Shown here: positions 9,632-18,870 of the stretch, in pieces
How positions within the stretch are numbered: the first letter of the stretch is position 1
Layout of the letters: every line of letters begins with the position of its first letter
Origin: G041200185 sp041200185
GTDB lineage: Bacteria > Pseudomonadota > Alphaproteobacteria > BNTO01
Assembly: GCA_041200185.1 (NCBI GenBank)
Contig: CP165730.1
Location: forward strand, 1,116,001 to 1,180,000
Length of the DNA stretch: 64,000 bases
Direction: 5' to 3'
Position numbers and translations under genes: made by a program
Notes under the pieces: model-generated
What the model was told of the DNA's origin: nothing
The model's input: only the letters and a program-made list of their open reading frames with translations
The model's database searches: none

Positions 9632-10279
9632 CTAAGCCTTTTTTACAACTTGTAGAAAGAATATTGCGCCGACGGTTCGCAAGTACGCGTATAGCTCACT
9701 ATTGCGATTGCGAAGTTCATCACAAATTATTTTAGCGACAGGATTGGTGTTTAAGGAAGTTCCGGGCGATAACTCCGTTGGAAGTAGTGTCTGGGGGATC
9801 GCTTCGTCTAACCATCGCCGAGTAAGCAGTTCTGCTTGGCAGCTCCTTGCTAAAGATCCTTCTTCCGGCTTTAGATCCACTGACGAATCACCGGCTGCAG
9901 CCGCCAGTATATTGGCAATTGACATGATGTCTTCCGCCGTCACTGTTAAGCCGTAATCGATAACGAGTCGGCTTATCCTGTAGGAGAAAAATCCCATATC
10001 GCAAAGTTCTTCTTGTTCTGCTTTTGAAAGAGTCAGTGCCTTTCCTCCAGAAAAATCCCCTTGCGCTCCCAACAAAATATTCCGTAAATTTATGATACTT
10101 TGAGGATGAGATGTGACATTTAGCGTTGTTTTCCGTTCCCTTGCTGCAGCCTGTAGAGAAATCTCCTTTAACGTCATACTGGAGTCAGACGCGGCCATCA
10201 TGACTCGCGAACAAAGCAGTAGTAATGCTACAAGTACCACTTGGCACGCCTTAGGATCTGTTTTAAGTAACTTATTCAT
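9632..10279 (-). CDS. Exported protein of unknown function next to the T6SS genes
   Basis: A 215-residue protein with a signal peptide (hydrophobic VVLVALLLLCSRVMMA, cleavage near residue 30). The start has GGGAGG 8 nt upstream. The mature part is predicted mainly helical, with no recognised domain or obvious catalytic motif. It lies 120 nt downstream of the hcp-like gene on the same strand, so it might share its transcript. A T6SS effector role is possible from position only; a Sec signal peptide would be unusual for a tube-delivered effector. Confidence 0.8.
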   Translation of the reverse strand: MNKLLKTDPKACQVVLVALLLLCSRVMMAASDSSMTLKEISLQAAARERKTTLNVTSHPQSIINLRNILLGAQGDFSGGKALTLSKAEQEELCDMGFFSYRISRLVIDYGLTVTAEDIMSIANILAAAAGDSSVDLKPEEGSLARSCQAELLTRRWLDEAIPQTLLPTELSPGTSLNTNPVAKIICDELRNRNSELYAYLRTVGAIFFLQVVKKA

Positions 10280-10398
10280 CGAAACTACCTCCCTTAAAAC
10301 TCCACTTAATTAAAAAACCTTGCTCATAGACCCGATAGAGATAAAAATGATCTCATAAAAATCGAACTATTTCCTATTTATTTATCACGCTCCTTCTT

Positions 10399-10965
10399 TT
10401 ATCCGTCAACTTTTCCCTGGACGTAGTCGACTTCACTAACGATTTGTCCTTTATTGGTTCCATTATTATCGTAAACATAGATGGTATTTTTCTTTGAAGA
10501 CACGGACAATGTAACAATGATTCGGTCAAGTTGTTGCTGAAAGGACTGAATCCAACATTGATGGTATTCCAACAATTGAAGTTTTACTTTTGCATCCTGA
10601 ATATTCCCCAAGCGAACGATATTAATGACCTCAAGTGGAACTCCCCTATTCATTTTAAGCTCAATGTGTGCACTATGTCCTCCGTTGGGTATTAAGATCA
10701 TAAGGCCCGAGTGCTTAAGTGTAGCCGACGACATAAGTTGGTTGCTTAAGTTTCCAGGAGTAAAACGAGATGATTCTTCATTCCACCCAAAAAGCTCAGA
10801 ATAGTCTTCGAAACCAGTTAAATTTGAGCTGAGCAGTTTATCAATTTTAATGATCCACTCTGGAGATCTTACGGTAATATCGTCATTCTGTTCATTAACG
10901 TCCGTCGTCGCCATTTTAATGGCTTTCTTGCCCGGAAGATCCGTGATAACAAAAGACTGCGGCAT
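10399..10965 (-). CDS. hcp: Hcp-like type VI secretion tube protein (candidate)
   Basis: A 188-residue protein with no signal peptide and an excellent ribosome site (AAGGAG, 8 nt before ATG). It follows tssC by 57 nt in the position where hcp commonly lies. The C-terminal half, from SAHIELKMNRGVPLEVINIV to LDRIIVTLSVSSKKNTIYVY, is an alternation of beta strands around a central helix, ending in a Y..D..G strand turn as in Hcp. Hcp hexamers stack to form the inner tube inside the TssB/TssC sheath. Sequence similarity alone is weak; the call leans on the neighbourhood, so a different T6SS accessory protein is possible. Confidence 0.6.
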   Translation of the reverse strand: MPQSFVITDLPGKKAIKMATTDVNEQNDDITVRSPEWIIKIDKLLSSNLTGFEDYSELFGWNEESSRFTPGNLSNQLMSSATLKHSGLMILIPNGGHSAHIELKMNRGVPLEVINIVRLGNIQDAKVKLQLLEYHQCWIQSFQQQLDRIIVTLSVSSKKNTIYVYDNNGTNKGQIVSEVDYVQGKVDG

Positions 10966-11022
10966 GGCCTATCTCCTTTTGTGAGCGGTATTGTGTGATG
11001 TCATTGCGATACCTTCCTGTGC

Positions 11023-12469
11023 CTAGCCCGCTGGCGGCGGTAGAGTTGCTACGAGTCGGATAGACGCCGTCAACTCTTCCATCTGGAAATGAGGCCTCAA
11101 GTAAACGACTGAACGGTATGATCCTGGTTTTCCAGGTATTTCATAAACGTCAATACGAGCCTCCCTCAACGGATACTTGGCTTTGACACTCTGAGGAGCA
11201 TCATCGTTCAATAAAATGTAGTTGGCGATCCATGTATTAAGGTAGTTAGAGATGTTGTCCTTCGTTAAAAAGCTACCTATCTTGTCGCGCATAATGACCT
11301 TGATGTAGTGCGCAAAGCGTGATGCAGCTAGAATATACGGGAGACGCGCCGAAAGACTCGAGTTTGCGTTGGCATCATCGAGGTTATAGGTCTTAGGTTT
11401 TTGAGTTGTTTGTCCACCGAAGAAAGCCGCATAATCCGTCCCCTTGCAGTGGCACAGAGCGATAAATCCAAGGTCGCTGAGTTCTTTTTCACGCCGATCG
11501 GTAATGGCGGTTTCGGTCGGACATTTTAGAGCAACATCGCCATCCCGTCGTCTTAAAAGTATAGGAAGGCAATCCACGAACAACGCCTCCGCCCTCAACA
11601 CCACGAATAGCCGCAGTCCAGCCATACAAAGCGAAAGCATTCGTAATCCTCTGACAGAGAATATAGGCCGGATTCGTCCAACAGAACTTCGAGCTCGATG
11701 CACCAGAAACATCTTCCTCAAAATTCAGCCCTTCAGCAGGTAAAGTGTTAGCTCCGTAAGGCAAACGAATGAGCACACGTGGTAGCGTCAAAGCGATATA
11801 GCGAGAATCCTCAGAATTTCGGAAGGACGTCCACTTGATTAACTCCAAGCTTTCGAAAACCTTTGCCATATCACGTGGTACACCCAGCTGTTCAAATGAA
11901 TCTAAATCGAAGAGTCTCGGATGAGCCGCCGCGATGAAAGGGGCATGAGCAGATGCAGCAACACCTGACATTTTGCTCAAAAATTCCATATCTTGCGGAT
12001 GCCTCGTAAAGGAGTAATCTCCCATCAAACACGAGTAAGGGTGCCCTCCAAAAGTACCGTATTCCTCTTCATAGATTTTCTTAAAGAGTTGACTTTGGTC
12101 GAACTCAACAGCCGATTCAAGGTCATTGAGGAGCTCTTTCTTCGTTGCGTTCAGCAGCCTCAGCTTTAAGTGAGTTCCCGTTTCTGTATTCATGACGAGG
12201 TAATTCAGTCCACGCCAAGACCCCTCTAGAGTCTGGAAAGCCTCATGATGCATGATGAAATTTAATTGGTTCTGGATTTTCTCATCCAACTGGGCAATGA
12301 CGGTATTAATAAACGCGATCGGACTGTCACTACTTGCAAGGTCTGAATGGCCCTCAAGTTGTGTAATAAACTCTCGGATAAGCTCCTCAGCGAAAGGCCT
12401 TTGGGTCTCATCCCGGACAAGTTTCCCTTGTTGGAATAACGTCTCTAAAGGTGATGTTTCTTCGGTCAT
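11023..12469 (-). pseudogene. tssC: TssC (type VI secretion sheath, large subunit), interrupted by a single-base frameshift
   Basis: Read with one correction this is a normal-length TssC of about 481 residues. The 5' part starts at 12469 (AGAGGA before ATG) and includes TLEGSWRGLNYLV, CLMGDYSF and TAAIRGVEGGG. After TFKTT the frame runs into non-family sequence. The family continues in the next frame with DGDVALKCPTETAITDRREKELSDLGF, KGTDYAAFFGG and the RFAHYIKVIMRDKIGSF segment, ending at 11023. Dropping one G from the GGG read on the minus strand at 11544-11546 restores the reading TFKTTDGDVALK. TssC and TssB form the contractile sheath. Either the gene is broken or the base is a sequencing error; both halves are otherwise undamaged. 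Its start lies 12 nt after the tssB stop. Confidence 0.85.
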
Positions 12470-12481
12470 ATCCGTTCCTCT

Positions 12482-13045
12482 CTACTCTGCTGTTGGTTCA
12501 CTCGGAGTTTCCTCGCTGGCGCTCTCCTCTGCGTCGCCCCCTTCACCTTCCACAGGTGGCAAAGCATTTTTAATAGCTTCCTTTGTATCGCTGTCGGTCA
12601 TGATTTTTTTCAACCAAGCTTCGAGTTCGTCGTTCCCATCCAGTTTCGTCATAAGATCCTTCAGGTGAGAACGAATACTGTACAACTTTGCGAGAGCAGG
12701 AACATTTTTGACAACTTGCAGAGGAAGAAAGTCATCCATACTGGAAAAGGAGAGCTCTACGTTCGTTTCAGAACCGTCATTCAAAACGGCATTGGGGACG
12801 CGCAAAGCCAATCTTGGCCGAATTGAAGATAGAATATCGTCAAAGTTATCGCGATCGATTTCGACGAATTTTCTCTCCTTCAACTTTGGCAAAGGCTCAG
12901 CCGGCATACCTGATAAATCAGCCATAATACCCAAAACGAAGGGCAGTTCCTTCATTTCAATGGCATTACCTATCTCCACATCATACGTGATCTGGACACG
13001 AGGAGGACGAATCCGACTTAGTTTATGCTGATTGCTTTCCGACAT
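12482..13045 (-). CDS. tssB: TssB (type VI secretion sheath, small subunit)
   Basis: A 187-residue protein starting behind GGAGG. Family landmarks: RPPRVQITYDVEIGNAIEMK near the N-terminus, ELPFVLGIMADLSG, then KERKFVEIDRDNFDDI and RPRLALRVPN. The C-terminal tail is acidic (EGEGGDAEES...). TssB pairs with TssC to build the sheath whose contraction drives the Hcp tube. It is the first gene of the tssB-tssC-hcp set. No baseplate, membrane complex or ClpV gene occurs in the window, so the rest of the apparatus must lie elsewhere or be lost. Confidence 0.92.
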   Translation of the reverse strand: MSESNQHKLSRIRPPRVQITYDVEIGNAIEMKELPFVLGIMADLSGMPAEPLPKLKERKFVEIDRDNFDDILSSIRPRLALRVPNAVLNDGSETNVELSFSSMDDFLPLQVVKNVPALAKLYSIRSHLKDLMTKLDGNDELEAWLKKIMTDSDTKEAIKNALPPVEGEGGDAEESASEETPSEPTAE

Positions 13046-14137
13046 GGTGCCTCCAAATTGCCTTCGCTTTCTGGGGAAGACCCTTCAAATCCTACTTCTA
13101 CTCTCATCTTCTAATCTACATGAGAAGTCGTTAATTTTTTGTTAACAAAATTGGAAAATAATAAATGAGAGAGATTTATTTTTATTAAAACCACTACTTT
13201 ATTATTGATGTGTAAAAGAGGGAAAGATAACCGCATTGCTGAATACGTCAAATTGTGGGTTATAGACCCAGTTGACAATGAATTAGGTCCCGAAATTCGC
13301 CAAACAAGCTAATCAAGTTGTCGCCACGAACAAATCCAAAGTTTTTCGAGGTCTCGCCGAAAAACCCCTATGTCTATTCCATTTTAACAAAGCATTTCCT
13401 ACAAGCCGGGGTGTTTTCTTTTTTTGGTAAACCACAAACTTCCCTCCCTATGAGAGATCCTGTTCCACGATCTCTTGGAAATCCTGTACTCGGTCCTCTA
13501 CGAGAAATAAAAAAGTAGTAAAAGGACTGTTTGATAGCATTGTCTATCTTGATGAGTCGAGCACGGCCTTATTCAGATCTTGGTGTTATCCCCCATGTAC
13601 GCCCTAGCTCTTATTTCCGCCTCTTGATCCTGCAGAGGATACCTGCGTTTCTATGCAAAGTTGAATCTGCCAGGAATTCACCTTCAGAGTATTTTTATAA
13701 AATCTTCCTAATTTTTTGCCAAATGCCTTTCTTTTATCTCTAACGAAAATGTTGAGAGCAGAAGTCTAAAAGCCAAATTCAGGTGACAAACATTTCGAAG
13801 GAATCCCCTACATATAAGGGAAGAACAGCCTTTGTGTTGCCTCTTGCTATCTATTCCTGTTAATCTCTATCCCTATGACGAGAGGATCAATCTAGGGCTA
13901 AATCCGGTCCGAAATGTCATAGCGATGAAGAACCGACACAGTCAATCTCGGTCTTGTTGAGTTCTTTACAGAACGCCGTTCTATAGCTAGCTGTTAACAG
14001 TGTTTAATACACGAGAAGGCGAGGCGGTATCACGAGACACGAAAGGAGGCTAGCATTCGACAGTTAATTCTTCAAAAATATGCGGAATCATGGATATAAA
14101 CCCATTTGCGCTTGACGTTACTCCTGCGGTCCCCACC
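13046..14137. other. Gene-poor region containing a dispersed repeat
   Basis: About 1.1 kb without a supported gene. Apart from the repeat at 13304-13488, only short chance frames with no recognisable product are present. Confidence 0.5.
13304..13488 (+). repeat. Dispersed repeat, copy 1 (second copy near 46586)
   Basis: About 185 bp starting ACAAGCTAATCAAG and including AACAAATCCAAAGTTTTT and AACAAAGCATTTCCTACAAG align, with scattered differences, to 46586-46770 in the same orientation. In one plus frame both copies read NKSKVF and FNKAFPTS; in one minus frame both read ACRKCFVK and KNFGFV. Both copies sit upstream of a minus-strand gene (tssB here, the flavodoxin gene there). This is probably a remnant of a duplicated gene or mobile element; its identity is unknown. 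Confidence 0.75.
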
Positions 14138-14165
14138 TGGACAGAGCCAGGGAGGATGATATAAT
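14138..14165 (+). promoter_or_regulatory. Sigma70-type promoter for the PTS-gap genes
   Basis: TGGACA (14138-14143), a 16-nt spacer and a perfect TATAAT (14160-14165) lie 33 nt before the ATG of the EIIA gene. Position and quality suggest this drives EIIA-HPr and possibly gap. Confidence 0.65.
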
Positions 14166-14198
14166 CCGTCTCGTCAGGAGGGCTGGGGAAGTAGTTCG

Positions 14199-14618
14199 AT
14201 GATAGGGCTGGTTGTGGTTGCTCACGGTGATCTAGGGAGCGCCTTAGTTAAGAGCGCGGAGATGATTCTGGGGCCGCAGGGGCGTGTCTATTGCGTGTCG
14301 ATTTCGAGTCTTTCGGTGCAAATTGAGGATCTTCGTGACGACTTATTAGTGATGATTGATAAAGCCGAAGATGGGCAAGGTGTCCTCTTGTTAACGGATT
14401 TATTCGGAGGGACACCTTCCAATTTGGCAATTTCCACCTTGGGAATTCGTAATGTCGAAGTTATTGCTGGCGTTAATTTACCGATGATTCTCAAAGCACT
14501 AACTTTAAGAGAACAGAGCCAGGACCTCTCGCTTCAAGAAGTGTGTCGCCTCAGCGAGGAAGCTGGAAAAAAACAGATATCCGTTGTTTCAGAACTGATC
14601 GATTCACAAAACTCTTAG
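14199..14618 (+). CDS. PTS EIIA protein, mannose (Man) family
   Basis: A 139-residue cytoplasmic phosphocarrier. The phosphorylated His lies in VVVAHGDLGSA (residue 9) and the conserved LLTDLFGGTPSN loop follows near residue 65. Length matches a stand-alone EIIA(Man). In alphaproteobacteria such proteins work with HPr, EI(Ntr) and HPr kinase in a regulatory phosphorelay and usually lack a sugar permease; no EIIB/C/D gene is present here, consistent with that. The start has GGGGAAG upstream and a promoter at 14138. The HPr gene follows after 13 nt. Confidence 0.9.
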   Translation: MIGLVVVAHGDLGSALVKSAEMILGPQGRVYCVSISSLSVQIEDLRDDLLVMIDKAEDGQGVLLLTDLFGGTPSNLAISTLGIRNVEVIAGVNLPMILKALTLREQSQDLSLQEVCRLSEEAGKKQISVVSELIDSQNS

Positions 14619-14631
14619 GGGGAATGGTAGA

Positions 14632-14946
14632 ATGGAGGCGGGGAAGAAGGTGTCTCATTTTTCTGTGACGCATCCTCTTGGGATGCATGCGCGGGTGTGT
14701 TCCAAGTGGGTTAGAACTCTCTCCAAGATGCGACCTCGTGGTTTAGAATTCGCGCAGGAATGGGCATGGATCGAGTATCGTGGGGAGCAGATCGTTGCAG
14801 ATTCTCTTTTTCAATTGCTTGAGGCTCGGATTCCCTGTGGGGCGGAGTTTGACCTATTTTTGGACCGCACCTTAACGTACGATGAGGGACTTCATGTGGA
14901 ATTGGAAAGCATTATAAGCTCGTCGGCGTTCGAGATGACATCGTGA
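14632..14946 (+). CDS. ptsH: HPr-like PTS phosphocarrier
   Basis: A 104-residue protein, slightly longer than usual because of about nine extra N-terminal residues. The active-site region reads THPLGMHARV: the phosphorylated His is kept, while the Pro that normally follows Ala-Arg is Val. The segment IVADSLFQLLEARIPCG aligns with the region of the regulatory Ser (Ser46) phosphorylated by HPr kinase, and a Ser is present. It follows the EIIA gene after 13 nt and precedes gap by 15 nt, so the three are probably one operon. Role in a regulatory PTS is inferred from family and context. Confidence 0.85.
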   Translation: MEAGKKVSHFSVTHPLGMHARVCSKWVRTLSKMRPRGLEFAQEWAWIEYRGEQIVADSLFQLLEARIPCGAEFDLFLDRTLTYDEGLHVELESIISSSAFEMTS

Positions 14947-14961
14947 GGGCATGGAGGAAAA

Positions 14962-16047
14962 ATGGCACTGAAAGTTGCAATTAATGGGTTTGGACGAATC
15001 GGCCGTATGATCCTGAGAGCATTCTACGAACGTTGCGCTTATACGTTTGAAGAATTGGAGGGATTGCAGGGAGTCGTTCAGGTCGTTGCCGTCAATGATA
15101 TCGCTTCAATGGATGTCAATGTCCATCTGTTTAAGTATGACTCTGTGCACGGTGTCTTCCGAGATACGCTGACCTTCTCAGCTCAGCCAGACAAAAATTT
15201 CCCAGCATCGAGTTGCGGTAGTTTGAATCTAGGCTATGGTCCCATTGCTTTGTTTCGCGAAGAAGATCCAGCTCAACTGCCTTGGAATGACATGGGAATT
15301 GATGTCGTCTTTGAGTGTACAGGACGCATGATGGCACGCGAGAAAGCAAGCCGACATTTGGAGGCAGGAGCTAAACGGGTACTCATATCGGCCCCAAGTC
15401 AGGATGCAGACATGACGGTTGTATATGGAGTCAACCACGAGCAAATGACATCAGAGACAATGATTCTCTCGAACGCTTCCTGTACAACGAATGCTACAGC
15501 GCCCCTTATCTCCGTACTCGATGAGGCTGTTGGATTCCAGAGTGGACACCTAACAACCGTGCATGCGTATACGGCTGGCCAACGCATCTTGGATGGATCC
15601 CACAAAGATCTGCGGAGAGCGCGAGCCGCCGGGGTGTCTATCGTTCCGACGACGACGGGGGCAGCTAAAACACTGGAGTGTGTTATGCCCGAGATGAAAG
15701 GAAAGGTTAGCGCCGTAGCTCTTCGGGTCCCGACGCCAAACGTTTCCTCTTTGGATTTGACATTTTTATCGTCACGAGCGACGGATGCTGAGGAGCTTAA
15801 TGCTGCCTTGGAGCGTGCTGCTCAGGACAAAATGATGGGGATTTTGGGTGTTTGCCACGAACCGCTTGTTTCCGTGGATTTTAACAACTGTCCGCTAAGC
15901 GCAACAGTAGACCTGCTTCAGACATCGGTTTTAGAGGGGCGGTTGTGCCGTGTCTTTGCCTGGTATGACAACGAATGGGGTTTTTCGCATCGTATGCTAG
16001 ATGTTGCTGCCTATCTTCAGAGCCTGACGAAGAAAAAGTGGCTGTAA
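14962..16047 (+). CDS. gap: Glyceraldehyde-3-phosphate dehydrogenase
   Basis: A 361-residue NAD(P)-dependent dehydrogenase converting glyceraldehyde-3-phosphate to 1,3-bisphosphoglycerate. The Rossmann start is KVAINGFGRIGRMILRA; the catalytic Cys is in SNASCTTNATAPL (about residue 175), followed by TTVHAYTAGQ and the conserved WYDNEWGFSHRM end. It is about 20-25 residues longer than typical, mostly from an insertion between residues 27 and 40 and another near residue 85. The start has GGAGG 5 nt upstream. Its place after EIIA-HPr suggests co-expression of a glycolytic enzyme with a PTS regulatory pair. Confidence 0.96.
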   Translation: MALKVAINGFGRIGRMILRAFYERCAYTFEELEGLQGVVQVVAVNDIASMDVNVHLFKYDSVHGVFRDTLTFSAQPDKNFPASSCGSLNLGYGPIALFREEDPAQLPWNDMGIDVVFECTGRMMAREKASRHLEAGAKRVLISAPSQDADMTVVYGVNHEQMTSETMILSNASCTTNATAPLISVLDEAVGFQSGHLTTVHAYTAGQRILDGSHKDLRRARAAGVSIVPTTTGAAKTLECVMPEMKGKVSAVALRVPTPNVSSLDLTFLSSRATDAEELNAALERAAQDKMMGILGVCHEPLVSVDFNNCPLSATVDLLQTSVLEGRLCRVFAWYDNEWGFSHRMLDVAAYLQSLTKKKWL

Positions 16048-16342
16048 AGTTGGGTGCGAGACCTGTTTTTTTATAGCTGAAGCACATTGATCCTGATAGA
16101 AACTCTCTGTGAAGTGACGATTAAAAGATATAGGGAGAACTGGATTGCGAGGGAACCACTAGCTATACGCCTCCTGCCACAAGACAGCACAGGATTTGTT
16201 GACCTTCAGTACATGAAATTCATCAAAACTTGTCTTTTCAGTGTTTCCAGCAATGGCAGACATTTTTTTAAGGTAATCACATATGGCAATCCGATGAGCA
16301 AAAAGTGTACAATGCGCTTAAGGAGTGAGGTATTTAGCGAAC

Positions 16343-18226
16343 ATGATGCTAAGTGGGGCCTTTTCGCGAATTTTAATGCGTCCTTCAAGAGAGGCGTCGT
16401 ATGCGCCCCTATGCTTCGCAGTGATAGGTATTTGTTGGATGTCTCATGGGTCGGTATTTGCTGGGTCAAGAGAGTCACTGAATTCTTCTGTGCTTGCCTC
16501 ATCGACATCAAATAGACAATCTGGGGCAGTTCCTTCGAATCCATCGACAGCAACCTCTGACTCGCTAAAGCATCGTTTACCACCTGATACTGATGACAAA
16601 TTACTAGAGTCCAAACTGACCATTCATACCCCCCCCCGAAATGTGCCAGACTCCGCATCGCCTTCTTCTACCAGAGAAGTGTCTAACTCTCAAAAGACGC
16701 CGCTTTTGCTTCCTCGCCAACAAAACTTTGAAGTTGGTCACGACATCGTTGTTGGTGATAAAATTCAAGACCTCGCTGCGTTGCTGGGAGTAAGCATCGC
16801 GGACATCTTTAACATTCAGCGGAAACCGTCCGTATTGCCGGATACTGAAACTCAAGGTGGTCCAGAAAATGATGTTCCTCGTGGTTTGGAGGTTCCGGTG
16901 GAGGCCCTTGTTAGTGAGAAGATCATTACCCGAACTTCTGATATCGGGACGAAAGAGTCCTCCCTAACAAAAATCTGCTGGTATCTCAACGGAGCTGTCG
17001 TGAGGATTACATGTCGAGAAAAAGACGTTCGATCTGATGGTGAATTTGTGATTTCGAATCTCTCAAGTGCTGTAGATGAAAGCTCTCTTATCGTTCGAGG
17101 CCCTAATGCAGTTGTCCTTAACGAATATCGTCTCGTTGATGGTGTTTCGGCAACAGACAGTCATCAGGGCTTACCAGCGACTCCCTCCTTCCAATCCTCT
17201 TCGTCCCGAACCTACAGTGATCCTAACAGTAAAGCCTCTAAGTTTGTAAGAGAGCCTCCAAGGAAACACCTCTTAGGTGGGCGTGTCTCAAATGATCTCC
17301 TTCTGCAAACACCTTGCGTAACTCCCCGATACCTCAAAATGAACGTCCATGAGGAAACCCCTGTCTCTGATGATGAACTTTGGTCACTTCAGTATACCGT
17401 TGGTGGTGTTAGCTGGTGCGCTCATCACGTCATAGAGTTAGGGACTGACCGTCAGCACATTACTTTTGTTACAGTTTTTCATGTTGAAAATCATTCGGGG
17501 ATTCACTTTCGCGGAGCCAGTCTTCAATTCATCGACTGTGATCTACCTAAGCCTGATGTGACTGATTCTAATCCCGTTATAGCTCCCTTTATGATTTATT
17601 CTTACCCCGTGATCAGCGACCTTGCTCCGGATCAAAAGAAAATGATCGTATGGAACAGCGCTAGGCGAGTCACCGTCAGGAACAGTAGCGGGTTATTTGT
17701 GGGGGGTGATTTCCTTAAAAAAATGGATCTCAAGGCCTATCCTCGTGTTGAGAACTGGATCAGTTTTAAGAACACCAAAGAGGAAGGGCTTGGTAAGTAT
17801 CTCCCCGGCGGGCAGGTCTCTGTTTATGGGACGCGGCAAGGATTTTCCACTCTTTTGGGTTATACCTCCATGAACGCGGTACGCAATGATGAGGAGATCA
17901 CGATTCGTATGCCTTCTTTTGCTCATGCCGGAAGAGCTGAAGATGATGATGGGTCTCTGGACGCGACGCTTATCCAGGAGAGCTATCGTGCTCTTACTCC
18001 AGCTATCGCTGAGGCTGAGTACCGTCTTGTTCTAAAAAACTCTCAAAACGTCGCTGTTTCCCTGTCCATCACCATCGATGCAGGTAAGACAGGGATGTAT
18101 CAGGTTCTTCGTTCCAACGTGAGCTACGAAAAAAACGAACGGGGCGAGGCTTTCTGGGATCTTACGGTTCCTCCTCGTGGAAATCGAGAGATTCGCTATA
18201 AGCTCTCAATCCGAACACGTACTTGA
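16343..18226 (+). CDS. Exported DUF4139-type protein with a C9 tract in its coding sequence
   Basis: A protein of about 627 residues (ATG at 16343; a GTG at 16325 in the same frame is possible but directly abuts its AAGGA). A hydrophobic segment PLCFAVIGICWMSHGSVFAG is a probable signal sequence. A Ser-rich linker follows, then KICWYLNGAVVRITC and the long beta-rich region typical of DUF4139 proteins, including GLGKYLPGGQVSVYGTRQG and a final EIRYKLSI strand. The biochemical role of this family is not established to my knowledge. A run of nine C (16629-16637) encodes THTPPR near codon 98, a potential slippage site. The gene converges with the next one, ending 12 nt from it. Confidence 0.82.
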   Translation: MMLSGAFSRILMRPSREASYAPLCFAVIGICWMSHGSVFAGSRESLNSSVLASSTSNRQSGAVPSNPSTATSDSLKHRLPPDTDDKLLESKLTIHTPPRNVPDSASPSSTREVSNSQKTPLLLPRQQNFEVGHDIVVGDKIQDLAALLGVSIADIFNIQRKPSVLPDTETQGGPENDVPRGLEVPVEALVSEKIITRTSDIGTKESSLTKICWYLNGAVVRITCREKDVRSDGEFVISNLSSAVDESSLIVRGPNAVVLNEYRLVDGVSATDSHQGLPATPSFQSSSSRTYSDPNSKASKFVREPPRKHLLGGRVSNDLLLQTPCVTPRYLKMNVHEETPVSDDELWSLQYTVGGVSWCAHHVIELGTDRQHITFVTVFHVENHSGIHFRGASLQFIDCDLPKPDVTDSNPVIAPFMIYSYPVISDLAPDQKKMIVWNSARRVTVRNSSGLFVGGDFLKKMDLKAYPRVENWISFKNTKEEGLGKYLPGGQVSVYGTRQGFSTLLGYTSMNAVRNDEEITIRMPSFAHAGRAEDDDGSLDATLIQESYRALTPAIAEAEYRLVLKNSQNVAVSLSITIDAGKTGMYQVLRSNVSYEKNERGEAFWDLTVPPRGNREIRYKLSIRTRT

Positions 18227-18237
18227 CGAATCTATTG

Positions 18238-18870
18238 TTAGAAAAAGTCCTCCTCTTCGCTTTCCATATTCTCGCTTGTCTCGGAGTCCTGTGATCCACT
18301 CCGAGTGGTTAGAAACTGAGAACTGGATGGAGGCGTCAGTTGCGTAGTCTTGGCCTCTTTATGGTTCTTCTGGGTAGAGACAAGCCAAGTCTTATTGCTT
18401 GCAAAACCCGATGTGAATGATGAGCCTAGAGGTGGCAAAGGTGATCGCTGCGGCCTTGGCGAAATGTCAATCTGTTGGCTAAGCCTCAGCGTTTCTATGT
18501 CTCTCAGATTCCCATTTAAAGGAGGCAACTTGCTTCTTTCGTCGTAGTTCGGATCATCCTGCCTATTACGAGCCTCTCGCTGCTGAACGATCTTTGCAAA
18601 AGTCCAGATTTCCTGTTGGGGGTGTTGAGAAAGAGATGCTTGATTTTGCTGTTCCTGATGGAGAGCATCTTCATTGGCTGAAAGAGAGCTATTACGACTT
18701 GGCCCCTCCTTCTGGCGTTTTAGCCTCGGCAATCGTGATCTCACCTTTCGGTAAGAACCGCCCGGCCTCTGCATCTTTTCCACCTCCAAGTTATTTAATT
18801 CAGTTCCACTTAAGTGCATTGAGCGGCAGATCGCATGTAGACACATTAAAACAATAGACAAGTTCTTCAT
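18238..18870 (-). CDS. Short exported, disordered protein of unknown function
   Basis: About 210 residues from ATG 18870, chosen because AGGA lies 6 nt upstream and the protein then starts with a signal-like segment (MKNLSIVLMCLHAICRSMHL). A longer frame to 19014 exists but lacks a ribosome site. The rest is rich in Gln, Arg, Ser and Pro, has no recognised domain and ends in an acidic SEEEDFF tail, which looks like a disordered protein. Convergent with the DUF4139 gene. Function unknown. Confidence 0.65.
   Translation of the reverse strand: MKNLSIVLMCLHAICRSMHLSGTELNNLEVEKMQRPGGSYRKVRSRLPRLKRQKEGPSRNSSLSANEDALHQEQQNQASLSQHPQQEIWTFAKIVQQREARNRQDDPNYDERSKLPPLNGNLRDIETLRLSQQIDISPRPQRSPLPPLGSSFTSGFASNKTWLVSTQKNHKEAKTTQLTPPSSSQFLTTRSGSQDSETSENMESEEEDFF

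Noticed and set aside
11489..12469. Reading the 5' part of tssC as a complete gene of 326 codons
   Set aside because: Its last 30 residues are non-family sequence, and the true C-terminal half follows directly in the next frame.
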